Part shown: piece by piece, positions 8,587-17,300 of the stretch
Layout: the number at the start of each line of letters is the position of its first letter
Numbering within the stretch: position 1 is the stretch's first letter
Assembly: GCF_028128615.1 (NCBI RefSeq)
Contig: NZ_AMDP01000043.1
Location: forward strand, 23,957-87,956
Direction of reading: 5' to 3'
DNA: 64,000 bases
Origin: Enterococcus sp. 5H
GTDB lineage: Bacteria > Bacillota > Bacilli > Lactobacillales > Enterococcaceae
The notes under the pieces: generated by a model
The model's input: only the letters and a program-made list of their open reading frames with translations
Database searches by the model: none
What the model was told of the DNA's origin: nothing
Position numbers and translations under genes: made by a program

Positions 8587-9108
8587 ATGGTGTCTGAGTT
8601 TTTTATTCAAGAAAAACAATTAAGCAATGTGACTAGGACCATTGTGAAAGATGAAGACGGCAAATCTCTTTTCTTACTTGTTGGACGCTGGGGCACACGT
8701 GGCGATGCACTTTCTTTGTACGCAATGAGCGGTGAGTTAGTCGCACAGATTAAACAGACCTCTTTTGCCTTTGGTTCGCGCTTTGAATTATATAAAGGTT
8801 TTAAAAAAGTAGGCGTCATGCGAAAAATTTTAAATATCAATGCTGACTTCTACTACATTCAAGGTTTACATTGGACTGTTTTAGGCGATATTAAAAATCA
8901 TCAATACTCTATTCATCAAGTTAGTAAAAAAATTATGGAAATGAATAAAGCTACGCTCTTCTCTGGTGATTATTTCAGTTTAGTTGTAACAAATGATGAA
9001 GATGCACCTATTTGCATCTGTGTAGCTGCCGTACTTGACTATTGGTTGTACAACAAAAAGAAACAAGGAGGCAAACCAATGATGGGTTGGGGCGCTTGTG
9101 AAGGATAG
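8587..9108 (+). CDS. LURP-one-related (YxjI/tubby-like) protein
   Basis: A 173-residue soluble protein. The repeated short beta-strand pattern (VKDEDGKSLFLLVGRWG..., ELYKGFKKVGVMRKI..., YSIHQVSKKIMEMNKA) with regularly spaced aromatic and basic residues resembles the LOR/YxjI beta-barrel family. The last 20 residues are Gly/Lys-rich (KKKQGGKPMMGWGACEG). Function is unknown in bacteria. It lies downstream of the HAD gene in the same direction and ends at a bidirectional terminator. Confidence 0.6.
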   Translation: MVSEFFIQEKQLSNVTRTIVKDEDGKSLFLLVGRWGTRGDALSLYAMSGELVAQIKQTSFAFGSRFELYKGFKKVGVMRKILNINADFYYIQGLHWTVLGDIKNHQYSIHQVSKKIMEMNKATLFSGDYFSLVVTNDEDAPICICVAAVLDYWLYNKKKQGGKPMMGWGACEG

Positions 9109-9110
9109 AT

Positions 9111-9145
9111 AAAAAATCAGCGAAAATTATTCGCTGATTTTTTTT
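9111..9145. terminator. Bidirectional terminator
   Basis: AAAATCAGCGAA pairs with TTCGCTGATTTT around AATTA, with A-rich and T-rich flanks on both sides. It serves the LOR gene and the convergent acetyltransferase, whose stop lies inside it. Confidence 0.85.
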
Positions 9146-9696
9146 TGCATATGGTCGTAGAGATGACCGCTAATCATCATTTCAGCTACATCTTTAAACC
9201 CTTTACGACTATATAATTTTTTAGCATTAGGATTAGCCTTGTCTACACTTAATCCAATAGTATCTTTACCATCTCTTTTAGCCATCGTTGGCAAGGCATC
9301 AAGTAATTTGGAGCCAATTCCTAAACCACGATATTTTTCATCAACAGAAATAGAGTCTAGGTACCATTCATTAGATAATGTTTCTGGATCAACAAATATA
9401 CGAATTTCTTCATCCAAATTGTATTTTTTCAAAACTTTTTTTAGCGGTTCATCAATAATCGGTTCATCTTCATTTGGATAGCCAAAAGCAATTCCTGCCA
9501 CTTGACCTTCTTCTTCGTAAACCAATCCTCGCTGATAACCATAACGATACGTTGGATCGGCAACTGCTTCTGCCAAAACAGCTAAAATCGTCTCTTCTGG
9601 AACGATATCTAATAAAGGTAGTTCCATATCTTTTAAAATAACTAAAATTAAGGGCGCAATGGCTGGCCCGTCTTCTTTTGTTGCAAAACGAATCAT
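9127..9696 (-). CDS. GNAT family N-acetyltransferase
   Basis: A 189-residue GNAT protein. The acetyl-CoA loop is DEKYRGLGIGSKLLDALP (about residues 128-145), preceded by the strand WYLDSISV, and followed by NPNAKKLYSRKGF (about 160-172). Substrate unknown. It is monocistronic and convergent with the LOR gene. Confidence 0.83.
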   Translation of the reverse strand: MIRFATKEDGPAIAPLILVILKDMELPLLDIVPEETILAVLAEAVADPTYRYGYQRGLVYEEEGQVAGIAFGYPNEDEPIIDEPLKKVLKKYNLDEEIRIFVDPETLSNEWYLDSISVDEKYRGLGIGSKLLDALPTMAKRDGKDTIGLSVDKANPNAKKLYSRKGFKDVAEMMISGHLYDHMQKKISE

Positions 9697-9801
9697 TGTT
9701 AATCCTCTCTTTCTATATTGAGTGTATCATTTATTTTTTAAGAAATCATTACATACACTTGTTTTTTAATCTGTTCTAATAATTCAAAATGAATTTTAAC
9801 A

Positions 9802-9831
9802 ATAAAAAAAGACACTCAAAATTGAGTGCCT
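9802..9831 (-). terminator. Terminator of the 3D-domain protein gene
   Basis: On the minus strand GGCACTCAA pairs with TTGAGTGTC and is followed by seven T residues; the stem starts 8 bases after the stop codon. Confidence 0.85.
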
Positions 9832-9838
9832 AAATTTA

Positions 9839-10978
9839 CTATTGAATAGTTACCTTGACGTTGTTTCTGCGTCCCCACTGGATACATTGATCAACTGTCG
9901 GGAAGTGAACATCAATAATATTTCCTCTAATCGCTCCACCTGTGTCTCCAGCTACGGCAAAACCATAACCTTCAACTTCGACGAAAGAACCTAATGGTAT
10001 AACGCTAGGATCTACGGCAATAACATTGCTTTGCGAGCGAAGATCAATACCGGTAGCAGTGATATAACCTGAACCAGCTTCTCTCCAAGAATACGCAGTA
10101 GACTGCATATAAAGAACTTGTCCATTTGAAGAGCCACCGCCTGTACTTCCACCACCAGTATTTGGTACTTCTTCTGGTTGTGAAGGAGTTGTTACAGTTG
10201 ATTCCTCGCTGCTAGAACTGCTGCTTGAATCACTACTTGACGATGAACTAGAGCTGCTACTTGAGCTGGCTGCTTCGGCTTCTGCTTGTTTACGTGCTTC
10301 TGTTGCTTTCTTTTCATCTGAAATTCTTGTTTCTTCTGTCTGTTTTTCACTGGCGATTTGTTGTAACGCTGCTTGATTATCAGATAATTGCTGTTTTAAT
10401 GCTACAACTTGTTCGTCCATAACTGAAGCTTCTTGCTGTAATTTTGATTCGTTGGTTTGCAATTCTGCTTGTTTGCTTTTTACAGTTTCTTGAAGTTCAG
10501 ACAGTTTTTCTTTATCTTTAGATAGTCTATTGATTTTTTCTTTTTCCGCATTTTGTAAAACAGTCATTGCATAAGCTTTATTGAAGAAATCTGATATACT
10601 TTCGGCATCTAACAAGACTTGCCATGTACGTTGTTCTCCACTTAGCTGGACATCTTTCATTCGATCTCCAACGACTTCTTTACGGCGTGAAATACTTTGC
10701 TCTGTTACTGTAATCTCAGCTTCAGAGTTCTTGATTGTTTCTTCAGCTTTAGAAATATCTACTTTGAGTTTTTCAATTTCAGCGTATTTTTCATTAACAT
10801 CATTCAAAGCTGTATTGATATCATCGCTCAATGCTTCCCCTGCTTCAGCTGTTTGTGTTTCCTTTGCTTTCAGATCGTCTAAAGACTCTGCTGCAGCACC
10901 AACTGGAAGAGCAACATTTACTAACATGATAGCAGCTAAAAATGGTATCAACTTTTTAACTTTCACTGAATCCAACAC
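9839..10978 (-). CDS. Secreted coiled-coil protein with C-terminal 3D domain
   Basis: A 379-residue exported protein. The signal peptide (hydrophobic to about residue 28, ...VGAAAES) is followed by long coiled coils (about 30-235, resembling the regulatory region of CwlO/PcsB-type proteins), an Ala then Ser-rich linker (240-265), a Gly/Ser linker, and a 3D domain (about 290-379) with the Asp residues of the family in AVDPSVIPLG, VAGDTGGAIRG and IIDVHFP. 3D domains are related to the MltA catalytic fold and act on peptidoglycan; enterococcal relatives include SalB-like secreted proteins. The start is uncertain: GTG 10978 abuts AGGAAAGG, while TTG 10975 or GTG 10966 are better spaced. Confidence 0.82.
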   Translation of the reverse strand: MLDSVKVKKLIPFLAAIMLVNVALPVGAAAESLDDLKAKETQTAEAGEALSDDINTALNDVNEKYAEIEKLKVDISKAEETIKNSEAEITVTEQSISRRKEVVGDRMKDVQLSGEQRTWQVLLDAESISDFFNKAYAMTVLQNAEKEKINRLSKDKEKLSELQETVKSKQAELQTNESKLQQEASVMDEQVVALKQQLSDNQAALQQIASEKQTEETRISDEKKATEARKQAEAEAASSSSSSSSSSSSDSSSSSSSEESTVTTPSQPEEVPNTGGGSTGGGSSNGQVLYMQSTAYSWREAGSGYITATGIDLRSQSNVIAVDPSVIPLGSFVEVEGYGFAVAGDTGGAIRGNIIDVHFPTVDQCIQWGRRNNVKVTIQ

Positions 10979-11203
10979 CTTTCCTAACTAAATCCAACTC
11001 CTCCTATTATACTAATCTATCAGCCTTAAATTATTTCAATTCTGTTACAATTCATTACATTTTAGCTAAGACACCTTTTTTTCTGTAACATTACTTGATT
11101 AATTTCACTATAATGAATCCTATTAAAATATCAAATAACCTTGATACAAAAGCTTTTCCAAGGATTATAAAACACATTATATACCTGTTATATCAAGAGT
11201 CCT

Positions 11204-11971
11204 TTATTTGTGTTTTTTCTTAACTTTATGAATGATTTTTTGCACTTCATCTGGATATTTTAGGTTTTTTAGTTTCAAATTGGGGTAGTTTTTCACCCAA
11301 CGTTTTTGATTAAAGTTAAGATGTGTCACTAAGTTTTCAATTGTTGGGTTTTCTTTAAATTCAGAAATATTAACAGATAATTCCGTTCGTTTTTCATTTA
11401 AAGTAGCTGCAACTTCTTGTTTCCGTTCTTCTACAACAGAATTAATTTGTGCAGTGACTTTTTTAAATGCTTGCATATTCACCAATGTATAAACCAAATC
11501 ACTACAAATAATAATCAGCAACAAAATCGGTAAAACCAGCCCAAATTGTTTCGATAAGAATTCCTCAAAAATCATTACTTTTGGATGGATTACTCGAACA
11601 ATTAAGACACATCCAACGCCCCAAAATAATGAAACTGGTAAAGCAACGCGGCCATTAAGATTTAATGGAACATCTTTATAATCCCACCATGAAGCATGGA
11701 AAATTTTCTCTAATCCATAACTAGTAATATACTCCAAAATAGTTACCAGAATTGTAGATAATAAATATAAGATTACGATATTTTGCCTAAGTGGCTCTAA
11801 AAAGTAGAGCACGCCTAATATACCAAATCCGTAGATCGGACAATATGGACCAATTAGAAAACCTCTGTAGACAAATTTTCTGGCTTTGATTGAACAATAA
11901 ACAGTTTCCCATAGCCAACCGATAAACGAGTAGATGAAAAACAATAAGACAACTTTAATAAATTCGTTCAT
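11204..11971 (-). CDS. Multi-pass membrane protein, putative ABC-transporter permease (CmpB-like, PF06541-type)
   Basis: A 255-residue protein with about six hydrophobic segments in the first 180 residues, including IGWLWETVYCSI and YRGFLIGPYCPIYGFG, which are characteristic of the CmpB-type putative permease family. The C-terminal 80 residues are charged, helical and cytoplasmic. ATG 11971 was chosen over an upstream in-frame start because AAGGAG lies 7 bases before it. No ATPase partner is adjacent, so a transport role is only inherited from the family name. Confidence 0.65.
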   Translation of the reverse strand: MNEFIKVVLLFFIYSFIGWLWETVYCSIKARKFVYRGFLIGPYCPIYGFGILGVLYFLEPLRQNIVILYLLSTILVTILEYITSYGLEKIFHASWWDYKDVPLNLNGRVALPVSLFWGVGCVLIVRVIHPKVMIFEEFLSKQFGLVLPILLLIIICSDLVYTLVNMQAFKKVTAQINSVVEERKQEVAATLNEKRTELSVNISEFKENPTIENLVTHLNFNQKRWVKNYPNLKLKNLKYPDEVQKIIHKVKKKHK

Positions 11972-12201
11972 ATGCTTTCTCCTTAAAATAGACTTTGTTA
12001 ACATTGTAACAAACAAAACTTGGTTTAGGCTAGCAACTTTATTTGTAATAGAGATTGATATACAATAGATTGAGTATATAACACAACTATATCTTATACT
12101 TTACTCAGATGAAAATTGATTTGCGGTAAAATCCAGCTTCTAGTAATTTTTCTATCAGAGTTGGACGCTCCCATTTCGCTTTAATATTAAGGAGGGAATT
12201 T

Positions 12202-13920
12202 ATGATCGGTTTATTAAAATATGCAAAAAATTATCGTAAGCAAATTATTCTAGGGCCTTTCTTCAAATTTTTAGAAGCTTGTTTCGAATTGGTTTTGCCA
12301 TTATTTATGGCCCGTTTAGTGGATCAGGGTATCCGAAATAATGATCGTGCGTACGTGATCCAAATGGCTGGCTGGATGCTTTTGATGTCGATTATCGGCT
12401 TGATTTGCGTTTTGATTTGTCAGTATTATTCATCAATTGCTTCACAAGGTTTTGGTACAGAATTACGTAATCAGTTAATGAAAAAGATTAACCAGCTTTC
12501 TCACGCTGAATTAAACAGTTTTGGAACAGATACATTAATCACTCGGATGACCAATGATATCAATCAACTGCAATTGGCTTTAGCTATGCTGATTCGTTTG
12601 GTTATTCGGGCACCCTTCCTAAGTATTGGGTCTGTTATCATGGCTTTTTACATTAATGTTCAAATGGGGTTAATTTTCCTACTTATGTTGCCGCTTTTCT
12701 GCTTAATCTTATTTGTCATTATTAAAACGACGGTACCTTTGTATAAAAAAGTACAGGAAAAATTGGATTTACTTAATCGTCAAATTAGCCAAAATTTAAG
12801 TGGTGTTCGTGTTATTCGCGCTTTTGCCAGAAAAAAAACAGAGGAAACTCACGTGAACAAAGTATCTGACGATCTTTCCGCAACATACATTCGTGTCTCA
12901 AATATTTCGGCACTACTGACTCCAGCCACTACTATGATAATGAACCTTGGGATTATTGCTGTTCTTTACTTAGGTGGTATTAAAGTAAATATCGGCGGAT
13001 TAGAACAAGGTGAAGTTTTAGCTTTAATTAATTATATGAACCAAATGCTGCTGGCATTGATTGTCGTCTCAAATTTAGTGATTATTTTTACCCGCGCTTC
13101 AGCATCAGCTTCCAGAGTTGATGAAGTTTTGTCCGTTGAACCAAGTATTCAAGCTGAACACAAAGAAACTCTTGCAGAAGATCAAACACAAGGAATTATT
13201 TTTGATAAGGTTTCTTTTCGTTATCAACCAACTGCTGGATTGACTTTGACAGATATTTCGCTAACAATCCCCAAACATTCAGTTCTAGGAATCACAGGAC
13301 CTACTGGTGGAGGTAAAAGTACTTTAACTCAACTTATCCCTCGTTTCTACGATACAAGTGAAGGGAATGTTTTTGTAAATGGTATCAACGTACGCGATTG
13401 GCCACTTGAAAAATTACGGCACAAAATTGCATTGGCTCCTCAAACAGCCGTTTTATTTACAGGAACAATCCGTGACAATCTTCAGTGGGGTAAAGAGCAA
13501 GCTACTGATGAAGAATGTTGGCAAGCACTAGAAACAGCTCAATGTCGTGACTTTGTTGAAAATTTGAGTGACGGTTTAGACACTCAAGTTTATGAAAATG
13601 GGAAGAATTTTTCCGGTGGTCAAAAACAGCGCTTAACAATTGCACGAGCATTGATCCATAAACCAGAATTATTAATTTTAGATGATTCGCTAAGTGCATT
13701 GGATTATCAAACTGACTTAAATTTACGAACTGCTTTACGTCGTGATTTAAACGAAACAACCTTAATTCTCATTTCGCAACGAATTAGTTCGATTGAACAT
13801 GCAGATCAAATTTTAGTTTTAGATAGCGGTAAACAGGTTGGTTTAGGAACTCATCAAGAATTATTAAGAGACTCCAAAGCTTATCAGGAAATCGTCGCTT
13901 CACAAAAGGAGGAAAACTGA
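12202..13920 (+). CDS. ABC multidrug exporter half-transporter, subunit A of heterodimer
   Basis: A 572-residue half-transporter: six transmembrane helices (about residues 15-310), then a nucleotide-binding domain. Walker A is GPTGGGKS, signature FSGGQKQR (canonical), and Walker B LLILDDSLSALD, where the usual catalytic Glu is Asp. That substitution is typical of the subunit carrying the degenerate site in heterodimeric exporters (LmrCD, BmrCD, enterococcal EfrAB/CD/EF). The partner starts two bases after this stop, so the pair is translationally coupled. AAGGAGGG precedes ATG 12202. Likely exports lipophilic drugs or lipids; which enterococcal pair it corresponds to is not decided here. Confidence 0.9.
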   Translation: MIGLLKYAKNYRKQIILGPFFKFLEACFELVLPLFMARLVDQGIRNNDRAYVIQMAGWMLLMSIIGLICVLICQYYSSIASQGFGTELRNQLMKKINQLSHAELNSFGTDTLITRMTNDINQLQLALAMLIRLVIRAPFLSIGSVIMAFYINVQMGLIFLLMLPLFCLILFVIIKTTVPLYKKVQEKLDLLNRQISQNLSGVRVIRAFARKKTEETHVNKVSDDLSATYIRVSNISALLTPATTMIMNLGIIAVLYLGGIKVNIGGLEQGEVLALINYMNQMLLALIVVSNLVIIFTRASASASRVDEVLSVEPSIQAEHKETLAEDQTQGIIFDKVSFRYQPTAGLTLTDISLTIPKHSVLGITGPTGGGKSTLTQLIPRFYDTSEGNVFVNGINVRDWPLEKLRHKIALAPQTAVLFTGTIRDNLQWGKEQATDEECWQALETAQCRDFVENLSDGLDTQVYENGKNFSGGQKQRLTIARALIHKPELLILDDSLSALDYQTDLNLRTALRRDLNETTLILISQRISSIEHADQILVLDSGKQVGLGTHQELLRDSKAYQEIVASQKEEN

Positions 13921-13921
13921 A

Positions 13922-15685
13922 ATGAAAACGAAAAAAACAAGTCGTAATTCTTTCAATCGTTTCCTCCCATATTTGCTTCATTATCCTAAAGAAATTTTTG
14001 CAGCGATTATTCTTGGAATTATTAGCGGACTAACGACTGTATTAATGACTTATTATATGGGAAAATCTGTTGATACGATGATTGCAATTGGTGAGGTTGA
14101 CTTTTCCAGCCTTTTCCACTTGATTCAATTGTTAGCCGGAATTTTAGTAATTACTGTGATCAGTCAATGGATTATTCAGAGATTAGGGAATCGCGTTTCT
14201 TATCTTTGTGTCGCTGAACTTAGAAAAGAAACATTTGCTCATTTAAATAAATTACCATTAAACTATTACGATCAAACTTCTCACGGCAATATCGTCAGCC
14301 GCTTTACAAATGATATCGACAATATTTCAGTTGCTTGTTCAGCAGTTTTTAATCAACTATTTTCAGGCTTATCTGTTGTGATTATTTCATTTTTCTTTAT
14401 GTTAAAACTAAGTCCGATTTTGACAGCCGTTGTTTTAGTTGCCACTCCTATCATCTTTTTAGTGAATTGGATCGTGGCTACATCGTCGCAGAAAAATTTC
14501 TCTGCACAACAAAAAATCGTTGGTGATATTTCGGGTTATATATCCGAAATGGTAGGAAATCAAAAAATTGTTAAAGCTTTTCAACAAGAAAAAGTTGCTC
14601 AACAACAATTCGAAGTATTTAACCAAACGTTATATGTACAAGGACAAAAAGCTCAGTTTTCTTCTTCTTTAACAAATCCATTATCGCGATTTATCGATCA
14701 TTTGACTTATCTATCGATCGGATTAGTTGGTGGTTTGCTTCTATTAAGTGGTAATGAATTGATGACGGTTGGGATTATTTCAAGTTTTACGATTTATTCT
14801 AGTCAGTTTTCTAAACCCTTTATCGAGCTTTCCGGAATCACTACACAAATTCAAACAGCTTTAGCAGGTTTGGATCGAACATTTGAAATCCTAAATCAAC
14901 CTGAAGAAAAAGTTGATGGTCCTCATGCTGTTGTTCTAGATAATGTTAGCGGCAAAGTAGTCTTTAATCACGTTGATTTTGCTTATGTTCCTTCAAAACC
15001 CTTGATTCAGGATTTCAACCTGACCGCTCTACCGGGAGAAACGATTGCTATCGTAGGGAAAACTGGTGCTGGAAAATCAACGTTGGTAAATCTATTGATG
15101 CGTTTTTATGATGTTGACCAAGGACAAATTTCAATTGATGACCATAATATTACCCAAGTAACCAGAGATAGTTTAAGAAAAAATTTTGGTATGGTATTAC
15201 AGGATACATGGCTATTTGATAGTACAATTCGAGATAATTTAACTTATGGTAATCCTAATGCAAGCGATGAAGAAATTGAATCTGCAATGAAAAAAGCTTA
15301 CATTTTTGACTTTGTTATGCGTTTACCTCAAGGTTTAGATACTTTAATCGGTGCTAGTGGAATCAAAATTTCTGAAGGTCAAAGGCAATTAATGACCATC
15401 GCCAGAACGATGATTAGTGATCCGCCAATGCTAATTTTAGATGAAGCTACCAGCTCGGTTGATACATTGACTGAAAAAAATATTCAAGATGCATTCTTGC
15501 AAATGATGGATGGACGTACCAGCTTTGTTATCGCTCACCGATTGTCTACCATTAAAAATGCCGATAAAATTCTTGTTATGGAACAAGGAGCCATTGTTGA
15601 AATTGGCAGTCACAATGAATTGATCCATAAAAAAGATGGTTATTATCACGCCTTATATGAAGCACAATTCAATAACCAAGCTTAA
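13922..15685 (+). CDS. ABC multidrug exporter half-transporter, subunit B of heterodimer
   Basis: A 587-residue half-transporter with six membrane helices (about 20-320) and a nucleotide-binding domain. Walker A is GKTGAGKS and Walker B MLILDEATSSVD with the catalytic Glu intact, but the signature is ISEGQRQLM rather than LSGGQ. Together with the Asp in the partner's Walker B this makes one consensus and one degenerate ATP site, exactly the asymmetric arrangement of heterodimeric exporters. The ribosome site AAAGGAGGAAA lies inside the end of the upstream gene. A strong terminator follows. Confidence 0.92.
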   Translation: MKTKKTSRNSFNRFLPYLLHYPKEIFAAIILGIISGLTTVLMTYYMGKSVDTMIAIGEVDFSSLFHLIQLLAGILVITVISQWIIQRLGNRVSYLCVAELRKETFAHLNKLPLNYYDQTSHGNIVSRFTNDIDNISVACSAVFNQLFSGLSVVIISFFFMLKLSPILTAVVLVATPIIFLVNWIVATSSQKNFSAQQKIVGDISGYISEMVGNQKIVKAFQQEKVAQQQFEVFNQTLYVQGQKAQFSSSLTNPLSRFIDHLTYLSIGLVGGLLLLSGNELMTVGIISSFTIYSSQFSKPFIELSGITTQIQTALAGLDRTFEILNQPEEKVDGPHAVVLDNVSGKVVFNHVDFAYVPSKPLIQDFNLTALPGETIAIVGKTGAGKSTLVNLLMRFYDVDQGQISIDDHNITQVTRDSLRKNFGMVLQDTWLFDSTIRDNLTYGNPNASDEEIESAMKKAYIFDFVMRLPQGLDTLIGASGIKISEGQRQLMTIARTMISDPPMLILDEATSSVDTLTEKNIQDAFLQMMDGRTSFVIAHRLSTIKNADKILVMEQGAIVEIGSHNELIHKKDGYYHALYEAQFNNQA

Positions 15686-15696
15686 TTTAAATACTA

Positions 15697-15746
15697 AAAA
15701 ACCCCTCAAAACTTCCGTGGGATGTTGGAAAGTTTGAGGGGTTTTG
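15697..15746. terminator. Strong bidirectional terminator
   Basis: AAAACCCCTCAAA..CTTCC pairs with GGAAAGTTTGAGGGGTTTT and is flanked by A and T runs. It separates the exporter operon from convergent folT. Confidence 0.9.
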
Positions 15747-15747
15747 T

Positions 15748-16284
15748 TTATTTAAAATTTGCTAATGATTTATTCAAAAACTGTTTATAAGGAACTTTAT
15801 TCCCTAGATAATACGTTGCCACTACCTGAATAGGGAAAAAGACAATATTTTTCACAATTCGAGGAATCCACCAAGCTATATTAGAAAGGTTTACGCCATA
15901 CATCAAACCTAACCATAGCGGTGTTAAGAATAAATGAATAATCACAGTCACCAATAAAGTTGCTGTAAAAACTCGTTTCCATGTTAATTCCTTCTTATAA
16001 TAGAAGAAACCATAAATCGCCCCTGAAATAAACGCATTCAGAGTAAAACCAGGAAAATATGGGCCTTTTGGAAACAGCATCATGCCAACCGTATCAGCAA
16101 CAGCACTGCCAATCCCAGTCCAAAAAGGACCAAAAAGAATCCCCATCAATGATTCTGGAATAAAGGTCAAACTAATTCGTAAAAACTGTGTTTCAAACGA
16201 AATAAATCGCGTGAAAATGACCATTAACGCAATCAATAAACTCATCAGCGTAATGGTTCGAGTGTCAATTCTTCTTTTCTTCAT
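15748..16284 (-). CDS. folT: Folate-specific ECF transporter S component
   Basis: A 178-residue membrane protein with about six helices (RISLTFIPESLMGILFGPFWTGIGSAVAD is the conserved early segment; PGFTLNAFISGAIYGFFYY the middle). It binds folate and docks onto the shared ECF energising module (EcfA, EcfA', EcfT), encoded elsewhere. A THF riboswitch lies upstream, which strongly supports the substrate call. ATG 16284 is placed 9 bases after AGAGGAG; an ATG at 16293 sits directly on the ribosome site and is unlikely. Confidence 0.88.
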   Translation of the reverse strand: MKKRRIDTRTITLMSLLIALMVIFTRFISFETQFLRISLTFIPESLMGILFGPFWTGIGSAVADTVGMMLFPKGPYFPGFTLNAFISGAIYGFFYYKKELTWKRVFTATLLVTVIIHLFLTPLWLGLMYGVNLSNIAWWIPRIVKNIVFFPIQVVATYYLGNKVPYKQFLNKSLANFK

Positions 16285-16355
16285 TTCTAGCATCTCCTCT
16301 AAGAGCTGCTACACAAAAATATGCAGCGAATGCGAAAATAAAACCGCGGGTGATT

Positions 16356-16500
16356 AAAAAAGCGGAACGAACTCTTTCAGCTCTGACTGAAAAATAGAAA
16401 ATCAGTGTCGTGACGTTTTTTGTCACGGGAATGATTTATCTTTTTCCCGAAGAGCTAGTTCGTGTAGCTAGATTATAGAAAAGCGGAACGAAGTGGGTAG
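16356..16500 (-). repeat. Repeat-derived segment in the folT leader
   Basis: AAAAGCGGAACGAA occurs twice (16359-16372 and 16471-16484). CGGAACGAAGTGGGTAGC matches the minus strand of the dispersed element near 62930 (CGGAACGAAGTGGAGTAGC). Between them lies a hairpin CGTGAC/GTCACG (about 16412-16430). I read this as a diverged, inverted copy of the family; it lies in the folT leader downstream of the riboswitch and may contribute to its expression platform. Confidence 0.45.
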
Positions 16501-16517
16501 CCTTGTAAGACTGCCTA

Positions 16518-16618
16518 TTTCTCCAAAGATTACTTCCAGTTCATTTTCTTTCTCATCCTTCGTCCGAAAGGCAACATCCCATCCTTTCAGCACTTGACGC
16601 TTTATTTCCTACTCTGTT
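16518..16618 (-). ncRNA. Tetrahydrofolate (THF) riboswitch upstream of folT
   Basis: On the minus strand the core reads AGAGTAGG...AAAGCGTCAAGTG...GGATGGGATGTTGCC...GGACGAAGG, matching the conserved blocks of the THF-I (folE/folT) motif (AGAGTAG, GCGTTAAGTG, GGGATGTTG, ACGAAGG). It ends about 235 bases before folT. The class binds tetrahydrofolate and lowers expression of folate uptake or synthesis genes. The 3' side of helix P1 was placed by eye (near CTTTGGAG). Confidence 0.85.
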
Positions 16619-16690
16619 TTTTATTTAGGCCGAAGCCTACCTGAAATATAGCATATTCCTCATACCGCTGCAATTAACTTCTCTTAAAAA

Positions 16691-17113
16691 TTAGAAGGAT
16701 AAAGGTTTATTATCCATTTCATGAACAACATTTCTAAAATCGGCAAATCCAGCATCCAAGCCTCTTAATAAAATTTCTGCAGTTCCAATATTTGTCGCTA
16801 AAGGAATTTCATAAACATCACTCAAGCGGATCAACGCTGTCACATCCGGTTCATGAGGCTGGGCTGCCAAAGGATCACGCAAGAAAATCACCATATCTAG
16901 CTTGTCTTCTGAAATCATCGCACCGATTTGCTGATCTCCACCTAATGGACCTGATTTAAAACGATGCACAGGTAAACCAGTAGCTTCTGAAATTTTTAAA
17001 CCTGTCGTCCCTGTTGCAAACAATTCATGTTCTTTTAAAATCAATTGATACGCTAAAGTTAACTTGACCATCAACCCTTTTTTACGATCATGAGCAATCA
17101 AGGCAATTTTCAT
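16691..17113 (-). CDS. mgsA: Methylglyoxal synthase
   Basis: A 140-residue cytosolic enzyme that converts dihydroxyacetone phosphate to methylglyoxal and phosphate. Family residues are in place: IAHDRKK (His8, Asp9), the catalytic Asp60 in [11 protein letters not shown], and [15 protein letters not shown] with the conserved Asp and His. GGAGG lies 8-10 bases before ATG 17113. It is divergent from the msmK-like gene. Confidence 0.95.
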   Translation of the reverse strand: MKIALIAHDRKKGLMVKLTLAYQLILKEHELFATGTTGLKISEATGLPVHRFKSGPLGGDQQIGAMISEDKLDMVIFLRDPLAAQPHEPDVTALIRLSDVYEIPLATNIGTAEILLRGLDAGFADFRNVVHEMDNKPLSF

Positions 17114-17235
17114 CTAACATTCCTCCATAGACTTCTTTTCTAAATTATAGCAAATTCCCACTTAAAAAAGTTATAGAATGTTTCAGGTTTTGTCACTTTG
17201 ACGAAAAAAAGCAGCTTTTCTTGTGCAACCTCCCG

Positions 17236-17276
17236 TTGAGATTGTACAGCGCTTTCATTTATACTAAGGCTATACT
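17236..17276 (+). promoter_or_regulatory. Promoter with candidate cre (CcpA) site for the msmK-like gene
   Basis: TTGAGA (17236-17241) and TATACT (17260-17265) are 18 bases apart, and a second TATACT is at 17271-17276. GTACAGCGCTTTCA (17244-17257), between the boxes, matches the ideal cre TGAAAGCGCTTTCA at 11 of 14 positions, which suggests catabolite repression. Confidence 0.5.
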
Positions 17277-17300
17277 AATAAAAAGAAAAGAGTGACGACT

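Noticed and set aside
10200..10265. Ser-codon microsatellite in the 3D-domain gene as phase-variation tract
   Set aside because: Mixed codons encode the Ser run and the frame is maintained; it looks like an ordinary flexible linker.
10581..10991. Plus-strand frame of 136 codons opposite the 3D-domain gene
   Set aside because: Mirror of the coiled-coil coding region; Ser/Phe-rich antisense composition and no ribosome site.
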